Origin: Geitlerinema sp. S16
GTDB lineage: Bacteria > Cyanobacteriota > Cyanobacteriia > Cyanobacteriales > Geitlerinemataceae
NCBI GenBank assembly: GCA_011390275.1
Contig: JAABST010000001.1
Location: forward strand, 62,001 to 126,000
Length of the DNA stretch: 64,000 nucleotides
Direction: 5' to 3'
Positions 52,319 to 62,057 of the stretch are shown here, piece by piece. A program made the translations under genes and the position numbers. How positions within the stretch are numbered: position 1 is the stretch's first letter; every line of letters begins with the position of its first letter. Under the pieces are notes generated by a model. The model did not search any database. It saw nothing but the letters and a program-made list of their open reading frames with translations, and was not told the origin of the DNA.

Positions 52319-52790
52319 ATCATTGCGAATAGAGGAAGTTCCTGCGTCAGATGTTCCAATAGATTTACTGCTTGTGGCAGACCCCTCAGAAGAAGCTATA
52401 CGCAAGTACCTGAATAAATCGAGATGTTTTCTGGCCTATTTCGATAAAAAAATTGTCGGAGTTGGTATCGTCAAACCTGCTCAATCAAAAGTGTGGGAAT
52501 TAATGAACATTGGCGTTTTGCCGTCTGACCAAAAGAAGGGCGTTGGGACGCGATTGATTAGGCATATTATCGATAAATCAAAAAGATCAGGTGCGTCCGC
52601 TCTAGAGGTTGGTACTGGTACATTTGGCTATCCATTGACTTTCTATCAAAGGCATGGATTTAGAGTTGATCGGCTAGATAAAAACTTCTTCTTGAAGAAT
52701 TATCCGAACCCAGTTCTTGAAAATGGGGTTCAACATAAAGACATGCTTAGGCTAAAGCTAGATTTCAGTATCAATGAGAACAAGAGCTAA
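52293..52790 (+). CDS. GNAT family N-acetyltransferase
   Basis: A 165-residue acetyl-CoA-dependent acyltransferase. The central motif A is MNIGVLPSDQKKGVGTRLIR (Q/RxxGxG-type pyrophosphate loop), followed by the motif B strand ALEVGTGTFGYPLTFYQRHG with the conserved YQRHGF. The start at 52293 lies inside the Uma2 gene. From 52320 on, the DNA is markedly AT-rich, with AAA/ATA-rich codons unlike the neighbours, and HIP1 octamers are absent, pointing to recent acquisition. The substrate is unknown; GNATs can act as tRNA-targeting toxins, but there is no antitoxin next to it. Confidence 0.88.
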   Translation: MANHQARVKSLRIEEVPASDVPIDLLLVADPSEEAIRKYLNKSRCFLAYFDKKIVGVGIVKPAQSKVWELMNIGVLPSDQKKGVGTRLIRHIIDKSKRSGASALEVGTGTFGYPLTFYQRHGFRVDRLDKNFFLKNYPNPVLENGVQHKDMLRLKLDFSINENKS

Positions 52791-52815
52791 ACAGGGCTAA
52801 ACGGGCATACAAGCT

Positions 52816-52974
52816 ATGACCAACCTCGCCACAGACTCACAAACCATCACCCTACGCCCCGATATCACCATCGATCGCCAACGCCTCAGCCAACTCTGCG
52901 ATCGCTGGCAAATCACCGACCTGCAACTCTTCGGCTCCATCCTGCATAGAGAACCCCTTGAGCAGATTGCATAA
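52816..52974 (+). pseudogene. Truncated MNT-type nucleotidyltransferase
   Basis: A 52-residue frame: a variable lead, then RLSQLCDRWQITDLQLFGSI. This is the start of the minimal nucleotidyltransferase (MNT/NTP_transf_2) domain, where the family continues with GSxxR...SDxD. Here the frame breaks after FGSILHRE into unrelated codons and a stop, so the catalytic aspartates are missing. MNT proteins usually pair with HEPN toxins, and no HEPN gene is present. It is a remnant of a toxin-antitoxin antidote. Confidence 0.65.
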
Positions 52975-53092
52975 TCTAAAACACCTCACCCATTTTCCCC
53001 ACAGGTTAAGCTTGCGTATACTGTGAACGCCACGATCGCGCGAAATTAACGACGATCGCCACCCCCACCGTCGCCCCCTTCGTCTGCGTGCC

Positions 53093-55024
53093 ATGCCCCC
53101 CCTCGAAGATCGCCTCAGTTCCGTCCAGCTTGTGCGCTACCTGTGGGTCATCGGTAGCCACGTCGAAAACGCCGCCATCGGAACGACGATCGCCGATCGC
53201 TATCAAGTCATAGCGCCCCGAATCTGGATCGATCGCCACCCCGATCGTGCCCCCGACGCCCCCCAAACCCTGCCGCCGGAATCGCTGACCTACCTCAAAC
53301 AGATCCGCCAACCGCTTCATATTCCCCAGGTGTACGGCTTTTGTGACGGACGCGCTCAGGGCATGGGCGACGTGATGCTGCTGGAAAATGCGCCGATCGA
53401 CGAACACGGCCAGCTTTACCCGACGATCGAAGCGATGTGGTCGCGTGCTAGCTCCGTCCGCCGCGCCTACTGGCTCTCGCAAATCCTCGACCTGTGGCAA
53501 CTCCTCGAACCGCAGAAACTCGCCGCCAGCTTGCTTGACCCCGACAATATCCGCGTTCAAGGCTGGCGCGTCTGGCTGCTCGAACTCAAACCAACGATCG
53601 GCAAACCCACGCTGATCGACCTGGCTTACCACTGGCGGCGCTGGCTCGATCGCGCCGACGCCAACGATCCCACCCCGGCGCAGATCCTCGACCTATGCCA
53701 ACAGATGCGATCGCAAGCTGACGAATTTGACACAATTCGCGATCGGCTCGATCACATTCTGCTCGACGCTGCCGCCCGCCAGCCGCTGCGCCTTACCAGC
53801 TTTGGGATTAGCGATTCGGGGCCGAGTCGCTTGCAAAATGAAGATAGTTGCTATCCGATCGCGGAGGATATGGGCAGCGCAGGCGAACAGCGTGGAGTTG
53901 ATCAGGCCAATCTCGCGATCCTGTGTGACGGCGTTGGCGGTCACGAAGGCGGCGAAGTGGCTAGCCAGTTAGCCGTTAAAACGCTCAAACTTCAGGTCGA
54001 AGCTTTTAGTAATATTATTCGGACGAAATCCTTCGTTCCGGCGGAGATTATTCGCCAGCAACTCGCTACGATGGTGCGCGTTACCAATAACACGATCGCC
54101 CAGGAAAATGACGTTCGCGATCGACTCGATCGCGAACGGATGGCCACCACCGCCGTCATGGCATGGCAGATCGCCCAAGCGCCACCACCAACCCAAACCT
54201 CTAAGGTGGTATCGATCGCCACAGCATCCCGCACTGCCCCACCGCCCGATCACCCCAATGCCCACGAGCTGTTTATCGTCAACGTTGGTGACAGTCGTGC
54301 CTACTGGATTTCCGAACATTACTGTCAACAACTCACGGTCGATGACGACCTCGCCACTCAGGAAGTCGCCGCCGGACACTGTCTCTATCGTGAAGCGATC
54401 CAGTACGAAGAGGCGGCGGCGTTGACCCAGGCGATCGGTACGCGCGACGGCACGACGATTACGCCGGATGTGCGCCGAATTGTGATCGAAGAAGATGGTG
54501 TCTTGCTGCTATGCTCCGATGGCGTCAGCGATAACGACTGGGTGGAAAAATCTTGGAAAGCCTTTGTGCCGCCCCTGCTGGAAGGCTTGACCACTCTAGA
54601 GGCCACGGCGCGAGACTGGATCGAAGTCACCAATGACTATAACGGTCATGACAACGCGACGATCGTGCTGATTGACTGCCGCGTTTCGGAACCCGTCCCC
54701 AGCCCGCTGGAAATTTTCGACCCCAAGGCCAGCGATCGCGATCGCCTCCCATCCCCCGATCGCGCCACAGCAGAAGCCATCGATCCCTTTGATCGCCTGA
54801 CCGAATCCTCCCGCGCCCTGCTCTCAATCCCCGCCAATCCCGAAGCCGCAGCCGACCCTCCCCGCCGTCGTCGCCCAAAACCCACCCGCGCCCAACAGCT
54901 CGGCGTGGCGATCGCGATCGCCGTTTTGGCCAGCCTAGGCGTCTGGATCAGCCTCAACTCCTTTCGCGATCGCTCTCCGGTCAGTCCATCAGCACCGGAA
55001 GAGGTCACGCCCAGTACCCCTTAA
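53093..55024 (+). CDS. PP2C-type Ser/Thr phosphatase with degenerate kinase-like N-domain and C-terminal membrane anchor
   Basis: A 643-residue protein. Residues 25-225 resemble a protein-kinase-like/inactive regulatory region (YQVIAPRIWIDRHPDRAPDA, YGFCDGRAQGMGDVMLLENA, WRVWLLELKPTIG). The PP2C catalytic domain spans about 235-540: LQNEDSCYP, LAILCDGVGGHEGGEVASQL, FIVNVGDSRAYWI, LLLCSDGVSDNDW, YNGHDNATIVLID. A low-complexity basic linker ends in one membrane helix (LGVAIAIAVLASLGVWISL) and a short periplasmic tail. A zinc-ribbon lead typical of related cyanobacterial phosphatases is lacking. It is convergent with the SpoIIE phosphatase gene. Confidence 0.88.
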   Translation: MPPLEDRLSSVQLVRYLWVIGSHVENAAIGTTIADRYQVIAPRIWIDRHPDRAPDAPQTLPPESLTYLKQIRQPLHIPQVYGFCDGRAQGMGDVMLLENAPIDEHGQLYPTIEAMWSRASSVRRAYWLSQILDLWQLLEPQKLAASLLDPDNIRVQGWRVWLLELKPTIGKPTLIDLAYHWRRWLDRADANDPTPAQILDLCQQMRSQADEFDTIRDRLDHILLDAAARQPLRLTSFGISDSGPSRLQNEDSCYPIAEDMGSAGEQRGVDQANLAILCDGVGGHEGGEVASQLAVKTLKLQVEAFSNIIRTKSFVPAEIIRQQLATMVRVTNNTIAQENDVRDRLDRERMATTAVMAWQIAQAPPPTQTSKVVSIATASRTAPPPDHPNAHELFIVNVGDSRAYWISEHYCQQLTVDDDLATQEVAAGHCLYREAIQYEEAAALTQAIGTRDGTTITPDVRRIVIEEDGVLLLCSDGVSDNDWVEKSWKAFVPPLLEGLTTLEATARDWIEVTNDYNGHDNATIVLIDCRVSEPVPSPLEIFDPKASDRDRLPSPDRATAEAIDPFDRLTESSRALLSIPANPEAAADPPRRRRPKPTRAQQLGVAIAIAVLASLGVWISLNSFRDRSPVSPSAPEEVTPSTP

Positions 55025-55052
55025 GTTTGGAATCCGGTGGATTTGCAGTTGA

Positions 55053-56315
55053 CTAGATCGTATTCAACGTCCGGGTCGGATCGACTTCGCCGCAGTAACG
55101 CAACACCAAAATGGTGATGTCATCGGACTGTTGTACATCGCCGGAGAAGTCAAAAACAGACTGCTGAAGCGTATCGAGAATGACCTGCGATCGCGCATCA
55201 TGGGAGATCTGATTCAGGATGCGGATCGCCTGCACTTCGGTAAAAAATTCGGTCTTACGGTTACGAGCTTCTGTGACGCCATCGGTGTATGCCACCAACC
55301 GGTCCCCTGGCTGTAGAACCGTTTCAGAAATGATGTAATCAGCTTTATCACTGACTCCGAGCAGCATTCCTGGTAAAACATCGAGCAAGGTAAAAGGCTC
55401 ATCATTACGCTGAATAAAGGGGGGATTGTGACCGCCGTTCACGTAGGTGAGTTTGCCGGTGGGCAAGTCCAGCAGTCCAATGAAGAGCGTGACGAACATA
55501 CCGCGCTCGTTGCTGTCGCAGAGGTTACGGTTGATTGATTCGAGAATCGCTCCGAGCGCTCGCACACAGGAGTGATTCAGATTGGAGACCTGCAACCGCA
55601 GCAGCGTAATCGCCCGAATCATAAATAATGCCGCCGGGATGCCCTTGCCGGAGACATCCCCGATCGCAATGCAAATTGTGCGATCGTCGAGGCAAAAGGT
55701 ATCGAAAAAATCGCCGCCAACAGCTCGCGCTGGGATGACGGTTGCAGCCACATCGACCTGAGGGCGATCGGCAAATAACGGCGTCGCGTGGGGCAGAATG
55801 TTGGACTGGATCTGGGCGGCGGCTTCGAGGTCACGCCGTAAGGTGTCGAGTTTTAGGCGTTCCTCGATCGTCTGAAGCGCCACTTTATCCAGGCGTCGCA
55901 TACGACTGGATAAATCCTGTAGCAGATTTTTGACGATCCCTGGAATCGGGATCAGTTCATCCCAAAAAATTTGTTCATTGATGACGAGTAATCGGCAATC
56001 GCTTTCGGCTCGCACGTAGGCAGAAACGGGCTTATGCTCGATGATTGACATCTCGCCAATGCACTCACCGGGCGAAATCGGAAACCCCAGATCCGGTTCG
56101 ATTTGCAGGCCACGATCGCTATCCAAAAATACTTTTAAGTTACCGCTAAGGAGTAAATAAAGGTCGTGATTTTCATCTCCCGGCTTGACTAGGATGTCGC
56201 CTTCATAGATGTCCCGAAATGTCCCTTTGGTCAGCAGGGATTGCAAGACCGATCGATCGACGTTCTCAAAGAGTGCGCACGAGGCAAGGGTATCGAGATC
56301 GGGAAGGGTATCCAC
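55053..56315 (-). CDS. SpoIIE-type PP2C phosphatase with N-terminal cyclic-nucleotide-binding domain
   Basis: A 420-residue signalling phosphatase. Residues 10-130 are a cNMP-binding domain (FRDIYEGDILVKPGDENHDL, ISPGECIGEMSIIEHKPVSA); the phosphate cassette is atypical, so nucleotide binding is uncertain. A coiled linker (DLSSRMRRLDKVALQTIEER) leads to the PPM/SpoIIE domain (VIPARAVGGDFFDTFCLDDR, IAIGDVSGKGIPAALFMIRA, TYVNGGHNPPFI, RLVAYTDGVTEARNRKTEFF). Such proteins usually switch anti-sigma-factor antagonists. No STAS partner lies near, so its target must be elsewhere. Confidence 0.88.
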   Translation of the reverse strand: MDTLPDLDTLASCALFENVDRSVLQSLLTKGTFRDIYEGDILVKPGDENHDLYLLLSGNLKVFLDSDRGLQIEPDLGFPISPGECIGEMSIIEHKPVSAYVRAESDCRLLVINEQIFWDELIPIPGIVKNLLQDLSSRMRRLDKVALQTIEERLKLDTLRRDLEAAAQIQSNILPHATPLFADRPQVDVAATVIPARAVGGDFFDTFCLDDRTICIAIGDVSGKGIPAALFMIRAITLLRLQVSNLNHSCVRALGAILESINRNLCDSNERGMFVTLFIGLLDLPTGKLTYVNGGHNPPFIQRNDEPFTLLDVLPGMLLGVSDKADYIISETVLQPGDRLVAYTDGVTEARNRKTEFFTEVQAIRILNQISHDARSQVILDTLQQSVFDFSGDVQQSDDITILVLRYCGEVDPTRTLNTI

Positions 56316-56571
56316 GGGTCAATGGCTTGCATAACGCAAGATGGCGGTGCGGTAGCGATGACGGGTGATGCAATGCAGCGATGATTCTGACCAGGTGCAA
56401 GGCAATCCGGACAGAGACCCAGAATTGCAGTCGCAGTCATTAACGTCGCCATAATCTAGCATCGTCTAACTCTGCGTCGCGTAATTCTAGCTGATTCATT
56501 TCGCCTTGCAAACCTTCATCCGCGAATAATCACGACCGTGTTTATACAGGGTGTTGCGGTTGAGCCGCTGA

Positions 56572-58098
56572 TTATCCCTTCTCATCAAGGTGTTGAAGAC
56601 GCAATTCTAGGGCAGCACGAGCCTGTTCGCGATCGTCAAAATGAACTTTCGTTGTGCCGAGAATTTGATAGTCCTCATGGCCTTTCCCTGCAATCAACAC
56701 GCCGTCGCCCGGTTTGGCTTCGAGGATCGCGCGTCGGATTGCTTCGGCTCGATCGGCAATGACGATCGCCGTCGTACCCTCAGGAATCCCGGCGACCACG
56801 TCATCGAGGATTTGCTGCGGGTCTTCCGTCCGGGGATTATCCGAGGTGACGACAGCGAGATCGGATCGTTCCGCTGCGATTTTGCCCATCAGCGGGCGCT
56901 TGGTGCGATCGCGATCGCCGCCACAGCCAAAGACGCAGATCGTCCGCCCCGTGACAAAGGGCCGGAACGCCTTAAGGGCATTGTCGAGACTGTCGGGGGT
57001 GTGGGCATAGTCAACGATCGCGGTGATGTCCTGACCGGGTGCAATCTCGACGCGCTCCATGCGTCCCGGCACGCCGCAAAACGTCGGCAGAGCGGCGATG
57101 ATCTCGTCTAAATTGCCGCCAACAGCTAGCACTGAGGCGATCGCTGCCATCATATTTTCGAGGTTGTAGCGACCGACGAGGGGTAGTGTAAACGGCAGCG
57201 TTCCGGCGGGAGTTTTGAGTGTGCCGCTTGCGCCGGTAGGCGTCAGTTCGAGGTCACTGGCATAAAAGTCGGCGTCGGGATCATCGAGGCTATACGTCCA
57301 GGCTCGATCGCCCAGGCGATCGATTAATTTACGCCCGTATTCGCTATCGAGATTAATCACCGCGCGACCCGTCTCCACCAGGTAAGGCGGCGCAAATAGC
57401 TTGGCTTTGGCCTCGAAATAATCATCGAAACTGGCGTGATAGTCGAGGTGATCCTGGGTCAGATTGGTGAAGACCGCGACGTTAAATTCACACCCGAGGA
57501 CACGTTTTTGATCGAGGGCATGGGAGCTAACTTCCATCACGCCCACCGCTGCCCCAGCATCGCGAGCCGCCGCAAGCTGGCTTTGCAGGTCGATCGCAAA
57601 CGGCGTTGTATGTGTGGCGACGTGTTCATACCCCGGCCAGCGAGCATACAGCGTGCCGAATAATGCCGCAGGGCGATCGAGGGTCTGGAGGAAATATTCA
57701 ATCAGGTGTGTCGTCGTTGTTTTACCGTTCGTGCCGGTGACGCCAATCATCGCCAGGGCTTCGCTGGGCTGGCCGTAAAACGCGCTGGCCACCCGGCCAC
57801 AAGCGGAGGCCATATCCGCTAGCGGGATCACACACTGACCGGTCGGAGGAACCGTCGTCGCGGCTTCCGGTGAAACCAGCGCCGCGATCGCTCCCGCCTC
57901 GATCGCGCTCGGCCAAAATTCACCGCCATCGACTCGCGTACCGGGCATTCCCAGGAACAGATCCCCGGCTTGGCAGGTTTGCGAGTTGGGGCTTAAGCCT
58001 TTCACTTCGGCATCGAGGGCGGTTTGGATTTCCGGGCGATCGGCGATCGTCGCCCAATCGAATGCGGGAATAGCCTTGAGTAAGTCGCGTAAGTTCAC
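56572..58098 (-). CDS. murE: UDP-N-acetylmuramoyl-tripeptide synthetase MurE
   Basis: A ligase of about 508 residues that adds the third peptide residue to UDP-MurNAc-L-Ala-D-Glu. The ATP loop is MIGVTGTNGKTTTTHLIEYF, the Mur landmark is TNLTQDHLDYH, and the amino-acid-selecting loop is TSDNPRTEDPQQILDD. DNPR indicates meso-diaminopimelate, the usual cyanobacterial cross-linker. I prefer the GTG at 58098 (GAGGA seven to eight bases before, and VNLRDLL aligning with MurE starts) to the ATG at 58128. No other mur gene is adjacent. Confidence 0.93.
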   Translation of the reverse strand: MNLRDLLKAIPAFDWATIADRPEIQTALDAEVKGLSPNSQTCQAGDLFLGMPGTRVDGGEFWPSAIEAGAIAALVSPEAATTVPPTGQCVIPLADMASACGRVASAFYGQPSEALAMIGVTGTNGKTTTTHLIEYFLQTLDRPAALFGTLYARWPGYEHVATHTTPFAIDLQSQLAAARDAGAAVGVMEVSSHALDQKRVLGCEFNVAVFTNLTQDHLDYHASFDDYFEAKAKLFAPPYLVETGRAVINLDSEYGRKLIDRLGDRAWTYSLDDPDADFYASDLELTPTGASGTLKTPAGTLPFTLPLVGRYNLENMMAAIASVLAVGGNLDEIIAALPTFCGVPGRMERVEIAPGQDITAIVDYAHTPDSLDNALKAFRPFVTGRTICVFGCGGDRDRTKRPLMGKIAAERSDLAVVTSDNPRTEDPQQILDDVVAGIPEGTTAIVIADRAEAIRRAILEAKPGDGVLIAGKGHEDYQILGTTKVHFDDREQARAALELRLQHLDEKG

Positions 58099-58110
58099 GA
58101 TCAATTCCTC
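58098..58110 (-). promoter_or_regulatory. Shine-Dalgarno and GTG start of murE
   Basis: GAGGAATTGATC precedes the GTG, giving a good Shine-Dalgarno at normal spacing. The ATG ten codons upstream has no comparable signal. Confidence 0.5.
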
Positions 58111-58336
58111 TGGTTCAGTAACGGCCATGATGTGTGACGCCTGAGAGGCAGAAATCCAGATTGGGTCTGCACACTTCGTCCGATTGTGCCGGATCTTACG
58201 AGATTTTGCGCTGATTCGGTAGGTCGAGATCCCATGATCCCCGATGGAGAAGCGGGTCTGAAGCGGTGACGATCGCAGCGAAATGAACGAGTCTTAATCA
58301 GCTCATCGTCCTCTTCGTTCGCTACAGACCCATTAG

Positions 58337-58609
58337 CTACAAAGAGCCGATCGATTTCTGTAGCCATTTTTCCAATTGCGCCGATCCTAGACGTGGCGAC
58401 GGGCGAGGAATGGGATGTTCTCCCCGATCGGCGTCCCGGTATCGCAGGACGGGGATCTCGTACTCATAGGCCGCGAACCAGTCCTCTCGGGTTGTAATGT
58501 CGCGCGTTTCGATCGTCACATCTCCCCGCTGGGTGGCGATGTCTTCGAGCTTTTCCAGCAGTCCCTCACAAAGGTGACAGCCCGGTTTGCTATAGAGAAT
58601 TAAATCCAT
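58337..58609 (-). CDS. Glutaredoxin-like protein (DUF836 type)
   Basis: A 90-residue thioredoxin-fold protein with DLILYSKPGCHLCEGLLEKL: the active site is a CxxC (CHLC) preceded by PG as in the glutaredoxin-like DUF836 family. The cis-proline loop is EYEIPVLRYRDA, and the C-terminal helix ends QLEKWLQKS. It probably reduces protein or low-molecular thiols. It stands between murE and the TSUP transporter on the same strand. Confidence 0.85.
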   Translation of the reverse strand: MDLILYSKPGCHLCEGLLEKLEDIATQRGDVTIETRDITTREDWFAAYEYEIPVLRYRDADRGEHPIPRPSPRLGSAQLEKWLQKSIGSL

Positions 58610-58681
58610 GAGCTTGAGTTGAAATGAAGGTTCAGTGAAATCAACGCTTCGGAAACTGTGTCCAAACGACGAAGACTATGA

Positions 58682-59503
58682 TTACGCAGATGGCAACAAA
58701 ATCCAGCCCTCGTACACCATGAAGACTGCCATGATAATCAGCAAACTGCGAAACAGAAAACTGATGAACTGCGCCGACAGATAAGGCATTAACCGTACCC
58801 CGATCTGTGCGCCAATCACCCCACCAATTCCCAAACAGAGTCCTGGAATCCATAGCACATTGCCCAAGAGTGCGTGACGCATTAAACCCGACGCTCCGAT
58901 CGCCACGATCGCCCCTAAACTCACCCGCACCGCATCCTTAATCGGCGTTTTGAGCACCAACATTTGTAGCGGAACCAAGATCACGCCGCCACCCACACCG
59001 AAGAGTCCCGATAATCCCCCCGCGATCGCCCCGATGCCTAGCGATGATCGATCAAGCCACGATTCAGAATGGCGATCGCCCTCAGGATTGCCCTCAGAAC
59101 CACTCTCACGATCCTCCCCCTCCCCGTCCCGCAGCGCTAACCGCTGACGCACTCCGATCAAATACATCGCGACGCCCTGAAGCACCGCGAAGGCAAACGC
59201 CAACACTGACGGGGACAGATACTCTGCCAATATTGCACCGATCTGCGCCGCTGGGATACCGCCGATCGCCAAGGCAAGCGATCGCCGTAAGTTCAGCTTG
59301 CCCGTCCGCCAGTTGCGCAGACTCCCCGAAACTGAGCTGAACATCACCCCAACCAAACTTGTAGCCGTGGCCGGAAGCACACCGAAACCCACCGCCGTTA
59401 ACGCCGGAACCATCAGCAGCCCCCCACCAATTCCCAGTAAGCCCGAGAGCGCTCCGACAAAGAGACCGAGCCCCAGCAAGAGAGCAATTAAAGTTAAAGG
59501 CAC
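58682..59503 (-). CDS. TSUP family (TauE/SafE) sulfite/anion exporter
   Basis: A 273-residue membrane protein with two homologous halves of four helices. The signature is LGIGGGLLMVPALTAVGFGV in the first half and LSGLFGVGGGVILVPLQMLV in the second, each followed by AVRVSLGAI or TSLVGVMFSSVSG. A hydrophilic loop of about 40 residues (SWLDRSSL) joins them. The family exports sulfite, sulfoacetate or other organosulfonates. The specific anion is unknown. Full length. Confidence 0.9.
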   Translation of the reverse strand: MPLTLIALLLGLGLFVGALSGLLGIGGGLLMVPALTAVGFGVLPATATSLVGVMFSSVSGSLRNWRTGKLNLRRSLALAIGGIPAAQIGAILAEYLSPSVLAFAFAVLQGVAMYLIGVRQRLALRDGEGEDRESGSEGNPEGDRHSESWLDRSSLGIGAIAGGLSGLFGVGGGVILVPLQMLVLKTPIKDAVRVSLGAIVAIGASGLMRHALLGNVLWIPGLCLGIGGVIGAQIGVRLMPYLSAQFISFLFRSLLIIMAVFMVYEGWILLPSA

Positions 59504-60007
59504 AGTGAGAAAATAAACATGAGATCGCTACAGTTCGGTATGGACTAGATCGAAATCCTTGGAATCCTTGGAATGTTTCATGACGATTCGATCCAGCCAA
59601 ATCCTGCGACCTATTATCAGGGCTTGGGGACTTTTTTTAACGAAATTGTAGAGACTTTGAGATTCGTGAGTTTGCCATAGATTTTGACATGAATTTTCAA
59701 GCTTGAACCATAGCCTTCGATCATGAAAATATGACATGAGTAAACGTGCAATTTACACCCATCCAACCCTACCGATCGCCCTTATAAACGTAGCCCTAGA
59801 CCTATGCGTTAAAATGCTCCTAGAGGTTGTTGCGGGTTGATTCCACCGAAAGTAAAACCGCGATCGAAACGTTCGCTAAAAACCTTGAACTTCTGAGAAA
59901 CATTGTCAAATCCCAATATTTTAAGCTCAAAATCTAGACAGATCAGAGGTCGGTGGTATCATGTGCGTGAAACTCTGAAATCTATGCACGAAAGGCAACC
60001 TAAACTT
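59504..60007. other. Intergenic region between the TSUP gene and gpmI
   Basis: 504 bp, AT-rich in 59600-59760. It contains promoters for both divergent genes. A weak extended -10-like TTAAAATG lies at about 59809. No gene or RNA is recognised. The in-frame upstream extension of gpmI from 59903 is not supported by homology. Confidence 0.45.
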
Positions 60008-61606
60008 ATGAGTCAAGCACCTGTCTCTCCAGTGGTGCTCGTGATTCTAGATGGCTGGGGATATCGCCCAGAGACTGAGAATAACGCCATCGCCACGGCC
60101 AACACTCCAATTATGGATAGCCTCTGGGAGGTATACCCACGAACCTTAATTCGGACGTCTGGAAAAGATGTCGGCTTGCCCAACGGACAAATGGGCAATT
60201 CGGAAGTCGGTCATCTGAACATCGGCTCGGGGCGGGTTGTCCCGCAAGAATTGGTTCGTATTTCCGACGCTGTGGAAGACGGCAGCATTCGCGAGAATGC
60301 CGCGATCGTGAAGCTATGCGAGACCCTGTCCGAAACGGGCGGCAGACTGCACCTGATGGGCTTATGTTCAGATGGCGGTGTTCACTCCCACATCGATCAC
60401 CTCCTCGGCTTGATTGACATGGCCAAGGCCAAAGGTTTCGATCGTCTCAGTGTTCATGCGATTACAGATGGTCGCGATACACCGCCGACTCAAGCTTTAG
60501 AGACGATCGCCACGATTCAGGATTATCTTGAACGTACGGGGATCGGTGAGATTACCACCATTAGCGGTCGCTACTACGCAATGGATCGCGATAACCGCTG
60601 GGATCGCGTTGAGAAAGCCTATAACGTGATGACGGGTAATGCTCCGATCGTCGATCAGTCGCCGATCGAGGTCGTTAAAAACGCCTATGAGGCGAATATC
60701 ACCGACGAGTTCATCGATCCCATTCGCCTAACCGAAAACACGATCGCACCGGGCGACGCGGTTATCTTCTTCAACTTCCGCCCCGATCGGGCTCGCCAGC
60801 TCAGCCAAGCCTTTGCCAGCAAATCGTTTAGCGAGTTCGATCGCCAGCCGATTGAAAATCTCGCATTCCTGACCTTCACCCAGTACGACCCGAGCCTACC
60901 GGTTCTCGTTGCCTTTGAACCACAAAATCTGACGAATATCCTCGGGGAAGTCGTTGCGAATGCGGGAATGAAGCAGTTCCGCACCGCCGAAACCGAAAAA
61001 TATGCCCATGTGACGTACTTTTTCAATGGCGGCAAGGAAAGTCCGTTCCCTGGTGAAGATCGTCATCTGGTCAGCAGCCCAATGGTGGCGACCTACGATT
61101 CGGTTCCGGCGATGTCGGCGCAGGAGGTGACGAAGGTGGCCTCTGAGGCGATCGAGTCGGGCGAATATTCCATGGTCGTCATCAACTATGCCAATCCCGA
61201 TATGGTCGGCCACACCGGCCAAATGGATGCGGCGGTACTAGCGATCGAGGCCGTTGACCTTAATGTGGGCAAAATTATCGAAAGTACCGGCAAGCTGGGC
61301 GGTACGGTGCTGATCACCGCCGACCACGGGAACGCCGAGTACATGAAAGATGAAAATGGCAATCCTTGGACGGCGCATACCACCAACTCGGTTCCGTTCA
61401 TCCTGATCGAGGGCGAACGACGCAAGGTTCCGGGATACGGAGCGGCGGTCACGCTGCGGGAAGATGGTCGCCTCGCGGATATTGCGCCGACGATTCTTGA
61501 GCTGCTTGGCTTACCGAAGCCGGTTGAGATGACGGGTCGATCGATGATTGCCCCGGCAGAATACGACGTAAAACCCAATCGGACGCCGGTTGCGCTTCAC
61601 GTTTAG
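60008..61606 (+). CDS. gpmI: 2,3-bisphosphoglycerate-independent phosphoglycerate mutase
   Basis: A 532-residue manganese enzyme interconverting 3- and 2-phosphoglycerate in glycolysis and at the branch from the Calvin cycle. Motifs: VVLVILDGWGYRPE (metal), LPNGQMGNSEVGHLNIGSGR with the catalytic serine, DGRDTPPTQALETI, HVTYFFNGGKESPFPGEDRH, NPDMVGHTGQMDAA and ITADHGNAEYMKDE. The ATG at 60008 (MSQAPVSPV) gives the family length. secG follows, an arrangement often seen in cyanobacteria. Confidence 0.96.
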   Translation: MSQAPVSPVVLVILDGWGYRPETENNAIATANTPIMDSLWEVYPRTLIRTSGKDVGLPNGQMGNSEVGHLNIGSGRVVPQELVRISDAVEDGSIRENAAIVKLCETLSETGGRLHLMGLCSDGGVHSHIDHLLGLIDMAKAKGFDRLSVHAITDGRDTPPTQALETIATIQDYLERTGIGEITTISGRYYAMDRDNRWDRVEKAYNVMTGNAPIVDQSPIEVVKNAYEANITDEFIDPIRLTENTIAPGDAVIFFNFRPDRARQLSQAFASKSFSEFDRQPIENLAFLTFTQYDPSLPVLVAFEPQNLTNILGEVVANAGMKQFRTAETEKYAHVTYFFNGGKESPFPGEDRHLVSSPMVATYDSVPAMSAQEVTKVASEAIESGEYSMVVINYANPDMVGHTGQMDAAVLAIEAVDLNVGKIIESTGKLGGTVLITADHGNAEYMKDENGNPWTAHTTNSVPFILIEGERRKVPGYGAAVTLREDGRLADIAPTILELLGLPKPVEMTGRSMIAPAEYDVKPNRTPVALHV

Positions 61607-62057
61607 CACGTCAGGTTCAAGCCACGCTCGCATCGTCACAACCAAGCCACTGATTGCAGGACTGATGACTGCCAATCGCTGAAAGGTTCGGCGCGTTATG
61701 GCAGCAAAACGCCGACGTGTCGCCCGATTTTAGCCAATCTCCTGGCTAATCAAATATGTCAGTTCTGGACCAGTGGCTTGTTGAGAGATTTAAGACATCG
61801 CGGAGCTATCCGAGGAGGAACCGCGATCGCGAATGCTCCCGTTCATCATTTCAACCCATCTCTCGTTCGACCGGCTTGTCAAGCTACCGCAAAGTCAATA
61901 CACTCAAAGCCTGGACTGATCATCAGGTTTTTGTATTGAAACAGTCGGTCATGACCGCGATCGCCTGTCGATCATTGTGTCATCATTCCTGTTATTAATA
62001 ATCCTGACGGCCTCCCAGCGCTTCACCCTTGTTTGATCGTTTTCGCGAATTTAACCT
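61607..62057. other. Gap between gpmI and secG
   Basis: 451 bp. An 80-codon frame at 61756-61998 is arginine/serine rich with no family resemblance, and I do not call it. No hairpin terminator stands out, so readthrough from gpmI to secG is possible. Confidence 0.45.

Noticed and set aside
61756..61998. 80-codon frame between gpmI and secG
   Set aside because: Arg/Ser-rich random-looking sequence without conserved pattern.
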